Positions 42,721 to 51,386 of a stretch of DNA of 64,000 nucleotides are shown here, piece by piece. Below the pieces are notes generated by a model, which worked only from the letters and a program-made list of their open reading frames with translations, made no database searches and was not told the origin of the DNA. Position numbers and translations under genes: made by a program. Every line of letters begins with the position of its first letter. The stretch's first letter is position 1. Origin of the DNA: Asanoa ishikariensis (lineage in GTDB: Bacteria > Actinomycetota > Actinomycetes > Mycobacteriales > Micromonosporaceae); NCBI RefSeq assembly GCF_900107455.1, contig NZ_FNQB01000003.1, positions 186,001-250,000 on the forward strand, written 5' to 3'.

Positions 42721-43061
42721 TGGCAGTTCCGAAGTTGGTGCGGGCAGCCATGCGCGTCGCGGCCCAGCACCAGTTCGCCTACTCCAGCGCGACGTCGCAC
42801 GGGCGCCTGTGGGTGGTGTCTCTCGACGGCGGTGGCCACGGCAAGACCCCGCACGCCGGTTTCGCGGAGCCGGGGGAGTGGCTGCGCCTCGGCGGCACCG
42901 TCGTGATCGACGACTTCACGCCGACCACCGACTGGCCGCCCCGCCACGGCGGCGAGGTCGACCATCCGCGCCTGCGCTGGCTCGACCACCCGCGCCTGCG
43001 CGCCACCCAGCTACGGCTCACCCCCGACCTGGCCGTCGTGATCGGCACCCGGATCAGTTGA
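42721..43061 (+). pseudogene. O-methyltransferase with internal deletion
   Basis: 113 residues, about half the usual length. The first 30 residues (MAVPKLVRAAMRVAAQHQF) resemble the N-terminal helix of class I methyltransferases. The sequence then jumps to LDGGGHGK, LRLGGTVVIDDFTPTTDWPPRHGG and a typical tail (WLDHPRLRATQLRLTPDLAVVIGTR). The SAM-binding motif I and the strands between are gone. The frame is open and has a start after AAGGAG, so a short protein may be made, but it cannot bind SAM in the usual way. Confidence 0.6.
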
Positions 43062-43656
43062 GCACCGCGTACGTCAGGTGGGTCGCGTGCGGTGAGACCA
43101 CCACGTCCGTCTGTCGCAGCCGGGGTGCGGGCTGATCGCCCGGTCGGAACAGTGGCGTGCCGGCGCCGACCAGGCACGGCGAGAGGTGCAGGCGCAGCTC
43201 TTCGGCCAGGCCCAGGAGCACGCTCTGGCGTACGACGTCGGCACCGCCCATGACCACGACCGTCTTGTCGCCGGCCGCCGACCGGGCGTGGCCCACCGCC
43301 TCGCAGATGTCGGTCGCGAAGCTGAACCGGTCGCCGAGCCGCCACGACGAAGGCGGGGAGTGGGTCACCACGACCACCGGCGGGCCGCCCGTCGCCTGGT
43401 CGTTGCCGGCGCCGTAGCCGAGCTCCTCTGTCCAGCCGTGCGGGCCGTCGACGAAGTCGAACAGGCGGCGGCCCATCACCACCGCGCCGGTCTCGTCGAG
43501 GCCGCGGCACAGGATCTCCGAGTCGACCGGGTGGCCCGCGAAGACCCAGCCGTGGATCGGCTCGCCGTCGACGCCTAACCCGTGTTCGAGGTCGGCTCCG
43601 CGCGCTGCCACGTACCCGTCGAGGGATATGGAGATGTCAGCGACAACCTTGCCCAT
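43054..43656 (-). CDS. RibD C-terminal / dihydrofolate-reductase-like protein (third copy)
   Basis: 200 residues. DISISLDGYVAA opens the fold; VVMGRRLFDFVDGPHGW, VVVMGGADVVRQSVLLGLAEELRLHLSPCLVGAGTPLF follow. It is a stand-alone reductase-fold protein. It overlaps the end of the methyltransferase relic by 8 bp and is followed on the same strand by the acyltransferase gene. Confidence 0.85.
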   Translation of the reverse strand: MGKVVADISISLDGYVAARGADLEHGLGVDGEPIHGWVFAGHPVDSEILCRGLDETGAVVMGRRLFDFVDGPHGWTEELGYGAGNDQATGGPPVVVVTHSPPSSWRLGDRFSFATDICEAVGHARSAAGDKTVVVMGGADVVRQSVLLGLAEELRLHLSPCLVGAGTPLFRPGDQPAPRLRQTDVVVSPHATHLTYAVLN

Positions 43657-43662
43657 ATCGGA

Positions 43663-44820
43663 CTAGCTTACGCCGATCTGCTCCGGCTGTCGTGACCGCT
43701 GCGCGGGGATCGGCGGGCGGGGCCGACGGCGCAGAAGGCGCATCGCGGGCGCCTCGACGTATCGGTGCAGGGGCAGGGCGACGGCGTATGAGACGACCAG
43801 TAACCCGATGCCCAGCGACATCGCCTGCCATGCGGGGTAGTCGTGCGACCGGCCGAGGATGGTCATCGTCGTGGTGACGATCGTCAGATGGACCAGGAAG
43901 AAGGCGTACGACGCGTCGCCGAGCCGGACCAGCACGGGGTGCCGCCAGATCGACCGCGCGCCGGTCAGGTCGGCGGTCGCGGCGGCCGGGATCAGCAGCG
44001 CGGTCGTGGCCAGCACGGCGGCGGTGTCGCGTACCTGGTGGGGGAGCAGGTTGACGATCAGGTAGTTGGCGGTGAACAGCGCCGACGCGAGCGGCAGCCC
44101 GGGGCCACGCCACGCGCCGGAGCGCACCAGCAGCGCCAGCGTGATGCCCAGTGCGAACTCGACGCACCGGGTGACCGGCAGGATGTAGACGAACCACCGC
44201 TGGAAGGCCGGGTCGACGAATGCGTGCGCGATCAACGGCATCAGCAGGCCGAGCACGACGAAGAAGGCCGCCGCACCGCCCAGCGCCCGGCCGGTGAGTC
44301 GGCGCAGCAGGGGGAGGAGCAGTGGGAACGCCGCATAGAACGCGATCTCGCAGGAAAGCGACCAGGCCACCGGATTGATGCCGAGATAGGTGACATCGTC
44401 CGGATACCACGCCTGCACGAGGAACAGGCTCGTGGTCAGGTTGTGGCCGTTGACCTGGTTCATCCGGTTGCCGATGGGATCGGCCAGATCGCCGACCCAC
44501 TTCGAGGCGACCGCCAGCCCCAGCGCGACGACGTACGCGGGATAGATCCGCAGCACCCGTCCGGCGAAGAAGCGACCGAGCGGCCGGGCGCTCCCGCCGC
44601 GGGCGGCCCAGGTGAGCACGAAGCCGGAGAGCACGAAGAAGAACGAGACGCCGAGGTCGCCCGGGTCGAGCAGCAGGTGCCCGACGTCGTGCGCGAAGCC
44701 GCCGACGGGGATGAACGAGTACGCGTGCACGCCGAACACGAGCAGCGCGGCGGCGAAACGCAGACCCGTCAGGGACGGCAGGCGAGAGGTCGGAGCGGTA
44801 GCCGAGGGGGATTCGGGCAT
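43663..44820 (-). CDS. Acyltransferase-3 (OafA/YrhL) family membrane protein
   Basis: 385 residues with about ten membrane segments. SLTGLRFAAALLVFGVHAYSF opens with the catalytic-loop His of acyltransferase-3 proteins (RFxAALLVVxxH), and GVSFFFVLSGFVLTW and RFFAGRVLRIYPAYVVAL follow in the usual order. Such proteins O-acetylate cell-surface sugars or secondary metabolites. The stop is 6 bp from the RibD-C gene start. Confidence 0.9.
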   Translation of the reverse strand: MPESPSATAPTSRLPSLTGLRFAAALLVFGVHAYSFIPVGGFAHDVGHLLLDPGDLGVSFFFVLSGFVLTWAARGGSARPLGRFFAGRVLRIYPAYVVALGLAVASKWVGDLADPIGNRMNQVNGHNLTTSLFLVQAWYPDDVTYLGINPVAWSLSCEIAFYAAFPLLLPLLRRLTGRALGGAAAFFVVLGLLMPLIAHAFVDPAFQRWFVYILPVTRCVEFALGITLALLVRSGAWRGPGLPLASALFTANYLIVNLLPHQVRDTAAVLATTALLIPAAATADLTGARSIWRHPVLVRLGDASYAFFLVHLTIVTTTMTILGRSHDYPAWQAMSLGIGLLVVSYAVALPLHRYVEAPAMRLLRRRPRPPIPAQRSRQPEQIGVS

Positions 44821-44887
44821 AGAACGGCGACCTTATCCGGGTCGCGCGTCGATCGCATCCGGGCGTACCCGAATTGTGGACTACCGC

Positions 44888-45460
44888 TCAGTGCGCGCGG
44901 CGGCGCCGCAGCAGCAGCAACACGACGAGCCCGACGACCACGACAGCGCCGCCACCGACGGCCCACGGGACGGCGTTGCTCGATGGCTCGCCGCCGGGCA
45001 GCGCGGCGACCGGCTCGATGGCCGGTGCCGACGTGGGCGCGGCGGTCGGCGCCTCGAAAGCGGTCGGCGTCGCGGTGGGCTCGGGCGGCGCCAGCTTGTT
45101 GGTGAACGTGTAGCTGCCCGAGATCGTGTGCCCGTCCCCGGACACGGTCTTCCACTCCACCGTCACCACGCCGACCGGCAGCGGCCGCACCGGCTGGGTG
45201 ATCGTCTTGTCGACCGCGGTGGGCTCGGCCTCCTGGTACTTCGCGCCGTCCGCGCCGCGTACCACGACCACGCTGCCGTCCTGCCTGATCAGCCCGCTGA
45301 AGGTCAGCTTCAGCGCGGTGACCGGCTTGGTCACGGTCGACCTGGCCGCCGGCACCGACTTGGACAGCTTCGTGTGCGCCGCGGCGGGCGTGGCGGGGGC
45401 GACGACTACGACCAGCCCCACGAGCAGGGCGGCCAGAACGGCGGCAGAGCGGCGACGCAT
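44888..45460 (-). CDS. CopC-domain copper resistance-like protein
   Basis: 190 residues. A signal peptide (residues about 1-34, ending AAAHTKL) is followed by the CopC beta-barrel, beginning HTKLSKSVPAA, with VEWKTVSGDGHTISGSYTF at the C-terminal metal-site region. A Pro/Ala/Thr linker and C-terminal membrane helix (VGGGAVVVVGLVVLLLLRRRR) complete a YcnJ/CopC-anchored layout. The mature N-terminal His is at the cleavage site, as needed for Cu(II) binding. ATG 45460 follows GGAGG. Confidence 0.85.
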   Translation of the reverse strand: MRRRSAAVLAALLVGLVVVVAPATPAAAHTKLSKSVPAARSTVTKPVTALKLTFSGLIRQDGSVVVVRGADGAKYQEAEPTAVDKTITQPVRPLPVGVVTVEWKTVSGDGHTISGSYTFTNKLAPPEPTATPTAFEAPTAAPTSAPAIEPVAALPGGEPSSNAVPWAVGGGAVVVVGLVVLLLLRRRRAH

Positions 45461-45546
45461 CGATCCTCCAGATGTCGTTCCCGACAAACTAGCGGCTCGC
45501 CGACGACCGGTGTGACATCAGGCGGGTGCGTGGCGCTGGTGATCGT

Positions 45547-46095
45547 GTGGAGGAGTCACTGACCGATCGCCTCGACGACCTGGAGTGGTGGCTGCGGATG
45601 CTCCGCCGTCCGGTCGTCGACCTGCTGGTGCCCGGCCTACCGGCGGACGGCACCACCCGGCACGGCCCGCTGCCGCCCGTGGTCGTCGAGTGGTTCGGCT
45701 GGCACGACGGCGTCACCCGTGCGCCGGGTCAGGACCATCGGGACGTCGAGGTCATCCCCGGGTACGCGCCCCTCGCGCTCGCCGAGGCGGTCGGGCTGCG
45801 TCCCGCGTACGAGGAGGACCCGGTTCTGCTGCTCGGCGACGGCTGGCTCCCGCTGCTGGCGACGGAGGAGGGTGACCTGTTCGCCGCGCTCTGGTCCGGC
45901 CCGTACGAGCCGCGGGTGGTCGCGATCCGCTCCGGCGAGCCGACCCGGATCGAGTTCACCGACCTGCCCGCGATGGTGGAGTTCTTCGTCGAGTGCTTCC
46001 GGCGGGGTGGCTTCACCGTGGACGCCGACGGCCGGTTCACCGCCGACCGGGCCCGATACGAGGAGCTGTATGACGAGCTCGACAGCCCTCACTGA
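45547..46095 (+). CDS. SMI1/KNR4 (SUKH)-like protein
   Basis: 182 residues. VVVEWFGWHDG, DVEVIPGYAPLALAEAV, LLATEEGDLFAALWSG and TDLPAMVEFFVECFRRGGF follow the order of SMI1/KNR4 domains, which are common immunity proteins of polymorphic toxin systems. No toxin gene is adjacent. GTG 45547 is taken as start. The next gene overlaps it by 26 bp. Confidence 0.6.
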   Translation: MEESLTDRLDDLEWWLRMLRRPVVDLLVPGLPADGTTRHGPLPPVVVEWFGWHDGVTRAPGQDHRDVEVIPGYAPLALAEAVGLRPAYEEDPVLLLGDGWLPLLATEEGDLFAALWSGPYEPRVVAIRSGEPTRIEFTDLPAMVEFFVECFRRGGFTVDADGRFTADRARYEELYDELDSPH

Positions 46096-46489
46096 GCCGG
46101 TGCGACTGGAACTCGACCGGTGGGCGGACGGCCGCGCGTCCTCCCTCAACCGGACCGACCCGACCGCGGACGAGATCGAGGCGGCGGTGCGCGCGCTGGA
46201 CCAGCGGCGGCACACCGAGCTCGTCCTGACCGGCCACGACGGTCAGTACCTGGCGGTCGAGGGTGGCGCTGGGCACTACCTCGTGCACCTCGGCTCCGAC
46301 GAGCACGACGACATCATCGCCCTGCGTACGCCGGCCGCGGAGCGCGGTGAGGTGGAGGTCGTCGCCGCCGGGCGGGTCCGCCGGGTCGACCGCCGCTCGG
46401 TCGTCGACCTGGACACCGCGCTGCGCGCTGTCCGCGCCTTCGCCATCGACGGTCGGCCGGACTCCACCCTGTACTGGGGATCAGGCTGA
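46070..46489 (+). CDS. Imm1-like immunity protein candidate
   Basis: 139 residues. LVLTGHDGQYLAVEGGAGHYLVHLGSDEHDD and a tail ending ALRAVRAFAIDGRPDSTLYWGS follow the pattern of Imm1-type immunity proteins (strand, DExxx, final W). Overlap with the SUKH-like gene by 26 bp implies translational coupling. Imm1 assignment is by eye and tentative. Confidence 0.5.
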   Translation: MTSSTALTEPVRLELDRWADGRASSLNRTDPTADEIEAAVRALDQRRHTELVLTGHDGQYLAVEGGAGHYLVHLGSDEHDDIIALRTPAAERGEVEVVAAGRVRRVDRRSVVDLDTALRAVRAFAIDGRPDSTLYWGSG

Positions 46490-47416
46490 CGCCAGCGCCT
46501 CCGCCGGGCGGCGTTCGTCGAGGCGGACCAGCGCGACGCCTGCGACGATCAACGCACCGCCGGCGATCTGCACCGTGGTCGGCAACTCGTCCAGCACGAG
46601 CCACGAGACCAGCACCGCGAACAGCACCTCGGTGAGGCCGACGAACGACGAGAGCCGGGCGCCGAGCGCGCGTGCGGCGGCGATGCCGGTCACGTAGGCG
46701 ACCACGGCCGCGACCAGCGACAGGCCGGCCACCGGCACGAGCCAGCTCATCCGCTGGTCGCCGAGGGTGACCTGGCCGAAGGTGGCGTGCATCGGCAGCA
46801 GCCCGGTCGCGCCGAGCACCAGGAGAACCACCGCGCCGATGGCCATGCCGGCGGTGGCCAGGGCCAACGCGGGCACTTCCCCCTCTGAGGACTCGCGGGC
46901 GCCGAGCACGAAGTACGACGCCAGCCCGACGCCGGCGAACAGGCCCCAGGCCACGCCGACCAGGGACAGCCGGGCGCCGCCGCTCAGGTCGAGCACCAGG
47001 ACCAGCCCGACGACGGCGGTGACCGCGCCGGCCGTGGTCAGGGCCCTCGGCCGCTGGCCGTGCGCCGCCCACATCCAGAACACGACGAGCACCACGCCCA
47101 GGTATTCGAGCAGAAGCGCGACGCCGACCGGCAGGTAGCGGATCGCGTTGAAGAAGCCGACCTGGGCCGCACCCACGCCGAGCACGCCGAACAGCGTGAT
47201 GCTCGTCAGGTCGCGGCGCACCGCACCCCAACGGCCGCGCAGCGCGATCACGGTCGGCACCGCGAGCACCAGCGCCGCGATCCCGACCCGGGCGGCCACC
47301 GCGGCCGGCGCCGTCCAGCCGGCATCCAGCAGCGCGTGCGCGAACGGGCCGGACGTGCTGAACGTCAGGGCCGAGAGCAGCGCGAGCAGCAGGCCGAACG
47401 AGCGGGTCGGTGCCAT
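46481..47416 (-). CDS. EamA-family (DMT) transporter
   Basis: 311 residues with ten hydrophobic segments in two five-helix EamA halves, e.g. GLLLALLSALTFSTSGPFAHALLDAGWTAPAAVAARV and SFVGLTEVLFAVLVSWLVLDELPTTVQIAGGALIVAGVAL. The family exports small metabolites such as amino acids. It is divergent from a CGNR regulator 70 bp away, a recurring arrangement in actinobacteria. Confidence 0.9.
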   Translation of the reverse strand: MAPTRSFGLLLALLSALTFSTSGPFAHALLDAGWTAPAAVAARVGIAALVLAVPTVIALRGRWGAVRRDLTSITLFGVLGVGAAQVGFFNAIRYLPVGVALLLEYLGVVLVVFWMWAAHGQRPRALTTAGAVTAVVGLVLVLDLSGGARLSLVGVAWGLFAGVGLASYFVLGARESSEGEVPALALATAGMAIGAVVLLVLGATGLLPMHATFGQVTLGDQRMSWLVPVAGLSLVAAVVAYVTGIAAARALGARLSSFVGLTEVLFAVLVSWLVLDELPTTVQIAGGALIVAGVALVRLDERRPAEALASA

Positions 47417-47446
47417 GGAGCTCCCCTGTCATGACCAAAGCCGGTT

Positions 47447-47468
47447 TACACTCATGACGTTAGGTGTA
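47447..47468. promoter_or_regulatory. Inverted repeat TACAC-N12-GTGTA
   Basis: TACAC (47447-47451) and GTGTA (47464-47468) form an interrupted dyad in the 70-bp gap between the EamA and CGNR genes, a candidate CGNR operator. Confidence 0.4.
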
Positions 47469-47486
47469 CGACTGTTAGGGGTCAAG

Positions 47487-48017
47487 ATGGTTTTCGCCCA
47501 TGACACCGAGGCTGCCCTCGTGGAGACCGCCGCGCTGGTCAACACCCCGCTGGACGACATCGCGGCGCTCGACGCGTTCCTTCGCGAGCACGAGGACACC
47601 GGGGTCCGCGCCGGCACCCAGGACGAGCTCGAGTCGGTGCGCGCGCTGCGCCCGAGGTTCCGCCGGTTCTGGGAGCTCGGCGAGGACGAGCTCGTCGAGA
47701 CGGTCAACGCGCTGCTGGTGGAGAGCCGCCCGTTGCCGCAACTGGTCAGCCACGACAACTGGGGCTATCACCTGCACGCGGTGCCCCGGGACGCGCCGCT
47801 CGCCGTCCGGATGACCGTGGAGGCCGCGATGGCCCTGGTCGACGTGGTCCGCACCGGTGCGCTGGACCGGCTGCGCGGGTGCGCGTACCCGGACTGCGAC
47901 AACGTCCTGGTCGACCTGTCCAAGAACCGCTCGAAGCGCTTCTGCGACGCCGGTTGCGGCAACAAGTCCGCGGTCAACGCCTACCGGGCACGCAGGGCGG
48001 CTGCCGTCCAGCCTTGA
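47487..48017 (+). CDS. CGNR zinc-finger transcriptional regulator
   Basis: 176 residues. The N-terminal ABATE domain begins VFAHDTEAALVETAALVNTP. The C-terminal zinc finger reads CAYPDCDNVLVDLSKNRSKRFCDAGCGNKSAVNAYRARR, with four cysteines and the CGN-like CGNK signature (CGNR in most relatives). ATG 47487 follows AGGGG; an in-frame ATG at 47454 would start inside the dyad. It likely controls the divergent EamA exporter. Confidence 0.9.
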   Translation: MVFAHDTEAALVETAALVNTPLDDIAALDAFLREHEDTGVRAGTQDELESVRALRPRFRRFWELGEDELVETVNALLVESRPLPQLVSHDNWGYHLHAVPRDAPLAVRMTVEAAMALVDVVRTGALDRLRGCAYPDCDNVLVDLSKNRSKRFCDAGCGNKSAVNAYRARRAAAVQP

Positions 48018-48105
48018 TCAGATCCGCCCGGCCGTACTACCGTTCCATCGAAGATGGCTACTCGGCGGGAGCCGTCGTCCGATCAGGCCCACCCCTGGAG
48101 AGACG

Positions 48106-48780
48106 ATGTCGCGTAAGACCGGTAAGCCGTCCTATGTGCGCCAGGCCGAGCAGGCCCAGAAGCGCCGTGTGCCGTTGGCCGCCACCATCGCCGGCATCGT
48201 GGTCGCCGCGCTGGCCGCCGGGCTGGTCGGCTTCCTGATCGGACGGCCCGACGCGACCACCCGCGCGATCGACGACCTCAAGGCGCAGGAGGCCCAGCGC
48301 GACCGCGACCAGATCAAGTCGCTGACCGACGTGGCGCGGTCCTCCCAGGAGAAACTGACCACGCTGCTCGATCAGTACGACGTCGCCGTCGCCAGCGGTA
48401 AGCCGGCCGACGCGACGGCGATCGCCGACTGGCAGCGGACGGTCAAGGAACTGGTGGCCGCGCACGCCGACAGCCCGTCCGGCACCACCGCGACCAACGT
48501 CGCCCGCGGCGGCTTCCGCAGCGCGGTCGGCGACTTCCAGGTGGCGCTGGACCTCTACGCGGCGGCCGTGACCGGCCCCGCCGACCGGCAGCCCACCCTG
48601 GTGGAGATCGCGGGCCGCGCGCGCACGGCCGCCGCGACCGCCTGGTCGGTGGCCGCCGCCCAGCTCGACCAGATCAATGTGGACGCCGGCTTCGGCCACC
48701 AGCACGTCTACCTCCAGACGAAGCAGGGCAGCGGCGCCTTCACCGCCGACGGCGAAGAGGAAGGCCACACCGGCGGCTAG
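48106..48780 (+). CDS. Hypothetical membrane-anchored helical protein
   Basis: 224 residues. A single membrane helix near 23-45 (LAATIAGIVVAALAAGLVGFLIG) is followed by a long helical region (DLKAQEAQRDRDQIKSLTDVARSSQEKL) likely to form a coiled coil outside the membrane, and a Gly-rich tail with GFGHQHVYL. Not recognised. ATG follows GGAGAGACG. A 20-bp terminator overlaps its stop codon. Confidence 0.6.
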   Translation: MSRKTGKPSYVRQAEQAQKRRVPLAATIAGIVVAALAAGLVGFLIGRPDATTRAIDDLKAQEAQRDRDQIKSLTDVARSSQEKLTTLLDQYDVAVASGKPADATAIADWQRTVKELVAAHADSPSGTTATNVARGGFRSAVGDFQVALDLYAAAVTGPADRQPTLVEIAGRARTAAATAWSVAAAQLDQINVDAGFGHQHVYLQTKQGSGAFTADGEEEGHTGG

Positions 48781-48824
48781 GAAGGGACCCTTGCAATCGG
48801 AAAGCGATTGCAAGGGTCCCTTCC
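48780..48824. terminator. Long perfect terminator hairpin
   Basis: A 20-bp perfect stem (48780-48799 with 48805-48824) with loop GAAAG begins in the stop codon of the preceding gene. AAGGGACCCTTGC-type stems of this form are common terminators in Micromonosporaceae. Confidence 0.85.
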
Positions 48825-48831
48825 TTACCTC

Positions 48832-48861
48832 TTGACGCTGATGGATTCGCATCCCTAAGGT
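48832..48861 (+). promoter_or_regulatory. Promoter of the rhamnose-type ABC operon
   Basis: TTGACG (48832-48837), 18 bp, then TAAGGT (48856-48861) fit a housekeeping promoter, with start near 48869 upstream of the operator at 48880. Confidence 0.55.
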
Positions 48862-48879
48862 CTTCACCACAGCGGTTTA

Positions 48880-48891
48880 TGAAACGTTTCA
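48880..48891. promoter_or_regulatory. LacI-type operator TGAAACGTTTCA
   Basis: A perfect 12-bp palindrome with the central CG typical of LacI-family operators lies between the promoter and ATG 48907. Repressor bound there would block transcription. No LacI gene is in the window. Confidence 0.65.
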
Positions 48892-48906
48892 CGGCCGGGA
48901 GGTGCG

Positions 48907-50388
48907 ATGCTGGCGCTGCAGCGGGTGAGCAAGTCCTTCGGCGCTGTCGCGGCGCTGCGCGACGTCGACCTCGAGCTGGTCGCCGGCGAGGCGCACGCGC
49001 TGGTGGGCGAGAACGGCGCGGGCAAGTCCACGCTGGTCCGGATCCTCGCGGGAGTGCATCCGCCGGACACCGGCACGGTGCTGCTCGACGGCGCACCGGT
49101 CACCTTCGGCGGTCCGGCCGATGCCCGGGCGGCCGGCATCGCGGTGATCTACCAGGAGCCGACGCTGTTCCCCGACCTGTCGGTCGCGGAGAACATCTTC
49201 ATGGGCCGGCAGCCGCGCCGCAGCCTGCGCCGGATCGACACCGCCGCGATGCGCGCCCGGTCCCGCGAGCTGTTCGACCGGCTCGGCGTGCGGCTCGACC
49301 CCGACCGCCCCGCGCGTGGCCTGTCCATCGCCGACCAGCAGCTCGTCGAGATCGCCAAGGCACTGTCCACCAACGCCCGCGTGCTGGTGATGGACGAGCC
49401 GACGGCCGCACTGTCCGGTGTGGAGGTCGAGCGGCTGTTCGCGGTCGCCCGGTCCCTGCGCGACGAGGGCGCGGCGGTGCTGTTCATCTCGCACCGCTTC
49501 GACGAGGTGTTCGACCTGTGCGAGCGGATCACGGTGATGCGCGACGGCCGCCGGGTCGACACCGCTCCCGCGTCGCAGCTCACGGTCGACGCGCTGGTCC
49601 GCAAGATGGTCGGCCGCGACGTCGCCACCCTGTTCCCCAAGGTCGACACCACGCCCGGTGACGTCCGGCTCGACGTGCGCGGCCTGACCCGGCACGGCTT
49701 CTTCTCCGATGTCAGCTTCACGGTCCGCGGCGGCGAGATCGTCGCGCTGGCCGGCCTGGTCGGCGCCGGGCGCAGCGAGGTCGTGCGGGCCGTTTTCGGC
49801 GTCGACAAGCCGGACGCCGGCGAGGTCCGGGTCGACGACAAGCCGCTGCCGGCCGGCGACACGCCCGCCGCGATCGCCGCCGGGCTCGCGCTCGTGCCGG
49901 AGGACCGGCGCCAGCAGGGCCTGGTGATGGAGCTGTCGGTCGAGCGCAACGCCACGCTCCCGCGCCGCTGGGCCCTGTCCCGGGCCGGGCTGCTGTTCGG
50001 CGGTGCGGAGCGCCGGTCCGCCGCGACCTGGACGCAGCGGCTTCAGGTCAAGGCCGGCCGCCCGACCGACCCGGTGGCCACGCTGTCCGGTGGCAACCAG
50101 CAGAAGGTCGTACTCGCCAAATGGCTTTCGACCGAGCCCCGGGTGTTGATCGTCGACGAGCCCACCCGGGGGATCGACGTGGGTACGAAGGCCGAGGTGC
50201 ACCGCCTGCTCTCGGAGTTGGCGGCCGACGGGGTGGCGGTGTTGATGGTCTCCAGCGAACTGCCGGAGGTGCTCGGAATGGCCGACCGGGTCCTGGTCAT
50301 GCGGGAGGGCCGGCTCGTCGCCGACATCCCGCGGGCCGGTGCCGACGAGGAGTCGGTGATGGTCGCCGCGACCGGGGCGCAGTCGTGA
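48907..50388 (+). CDS. Sugar ABC transporter ATP-binding protein (rhamnose type)
   Basis: 493 residues with two ABC domains: Walker [10 protein letters not shown] near 38, an ABC signature at about 143 ([12 protein letters not shown]), Walker [11 protein letters not shown], and a second half with LSGGNQQKV and [13 protein letters not shown]. The second domain lacks a full Walker A, as is normal for RbsA/RhaT-type proteins. The operon also has two permeases, a binding protein and a rhamnose mutarotase. It follows the LacI-type operator. Confidence 0.95.
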   Translation: MLALQRVSKSFGAVAALRDVDLELVAGEAHALVGENGAGKSTLVRILAGVHPPDTGTVLLDGAPVTFGGPADARAAGIAVIYQEPTLFPDLSVAENIFMGRQPRRSLRRIDTAAMRARSRELFDRLGVRLDPDRPARGLSIADQQLVEIAKALSTNARVLVMDEPTAALSGVEVERLFAVARSLRDEGAAVLFISHRFDEVFDLCERITVMRDGRRVDTAPASQLTVDALVRKMVGRDVATLFPKVDTTPGDVRLDVRGLTRHGFFSDVSFTVRGGEIVALAGLVGAGRSEVVRAVFGVDKPDAGEVRVDDKPLPAGDTPAAIAAGLALVPEDRRQQGLVMELSVERNATLPRRWALSRAGLLFGGAERRSAATWTQRLQVKAGRPTDPVATLSGGNQQKVVLAKWLSTEPRVLIVDEPTRGIDVGTKAEVHRLLSELAADGVAVLMVSSELPEVLGMADRVLVMREGRLVADIPRAGADEESVMVAATGAQS

Positions 50389-51386
50389 CGGCCCCGACCA
50401 CCGCCGTGCACCGCGTCTTCGTGGTGCGCGAGCTCGGCATCGCCCTGGCGCTGGTGCTGCTGGTCGGCGTGACGTTCGCGGTCAACACCCGGTTCCTGTC
50501 GGCGCAGAACGTCAAGGACCTGCTGCTCGGCTCCACGATCCTGGCCATCCTCGCGGTCGGCCAGGCGATCGTGATCATCACGCGCAACGTGGACCTGTCG
50601 GTCGGCTCGATCCTGGGCCTGGCCGCGTTCGCCACCGGCAACCTGTTCGTCAGCAACCCGGGTATGCCGATCCCGGTGGCCCTGCTGGCCGGCATCGGCC
50701 TGGGCGCGTTGTGCGGCGCGGTCAACGGCGGCCTGATCGCCGCCGCGCGGGTGCCGGCGCTGGTGGTCACCCTCGGCACGCTGTACGTGTTCCGCGGCGT
50801 CGACTACACCTGGGCGACCGGCAAGCAGATCAACGCGGCCGACATGCCACACAACTTCCTCGCTCTCGGCACCCGCAGCATCCTCGGCGTACCCGTGCTG
50901 GCTCTCTTCGCGGTCGTCGTGCTGATCGGCGCCGGGATCTTCCTGCGCTCGTACCGCAGCGGGCGTGAGCTCTACGCCATCGGCTCCGACCCCGACGCCG
51001 CCCGCCTCTACGGCATCCCGGTCGGCCGGCGCGTCTTTTGGGCCTTCGTCGCCAGCGGCGCCCTCGCGGGCTTGGCGGGCGTCCTGCACGCGGCCCGGTT
51101 CGGCACGATCGACGCCAACGCCGGCCTGGGCAGTGAGCTCAACGTCGTCGCGGCGGTGGTCGTCGGCGGCGTCGCGATCTTCGGCGGCAGTGGCTCGGTC
51201 TACGGCGCCGCCCTCGGTGCGGTCCTGCTCACCACGATCGGCAGCGCGCTGCCGGTGCTCGGCATCAACCCGTTCTGGCAACGGGCCGCGGTCGGCGTGC
51301 TGATCCTCGCCGCCATCGGCCTGGACCGCTCGCTGGCCGTCCGGCTGGCCCGGCGACTTCGAGGAGGCAGCGACCGTGGCCGTTGA
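50385..51386 (+). CDS. Sugar ABC transporter permease (first)
   Basis: 333 residues with about nine membrane segments. [24 protein letters not shown] and [26 protein letters not shown] are the signatures of ribose/rhamnose-type (RbsC/RhaP) permeases. GTG 50385 overlaps the ATPase stop (GTGA), so translation is coupled. It forms the translocation path with the second permease. Confidence 0.95.
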   Translation: MTAPTTAVHRVFVVRELGIALALVLLVGVTFAVNTRFLSAQNVKDLLLGSTILAILAVGQAIVIITRNVDLSVGSILGLAAFATGNLFVSNPGMPIPVALLAGIGLGALCGAVNGGLIAAARVPALVVTLGTLYVFRGVDYTWATGKQINAADMPHNFLALGTRSILGVPVLALFAVVVLIGAGIFLRSYRSGRELYAIGSDPDAARLYGIPVGRRVFWAFVASGALAGLAGVLHAARFGTIDANAGLGSELNVVAAVVVGGVAIFGGSGSVYGAALGAVLLTTIGSALPVLGINPFWQRAAVGVLILAAIGLDRSLAVRLARRLRGGSDRGR

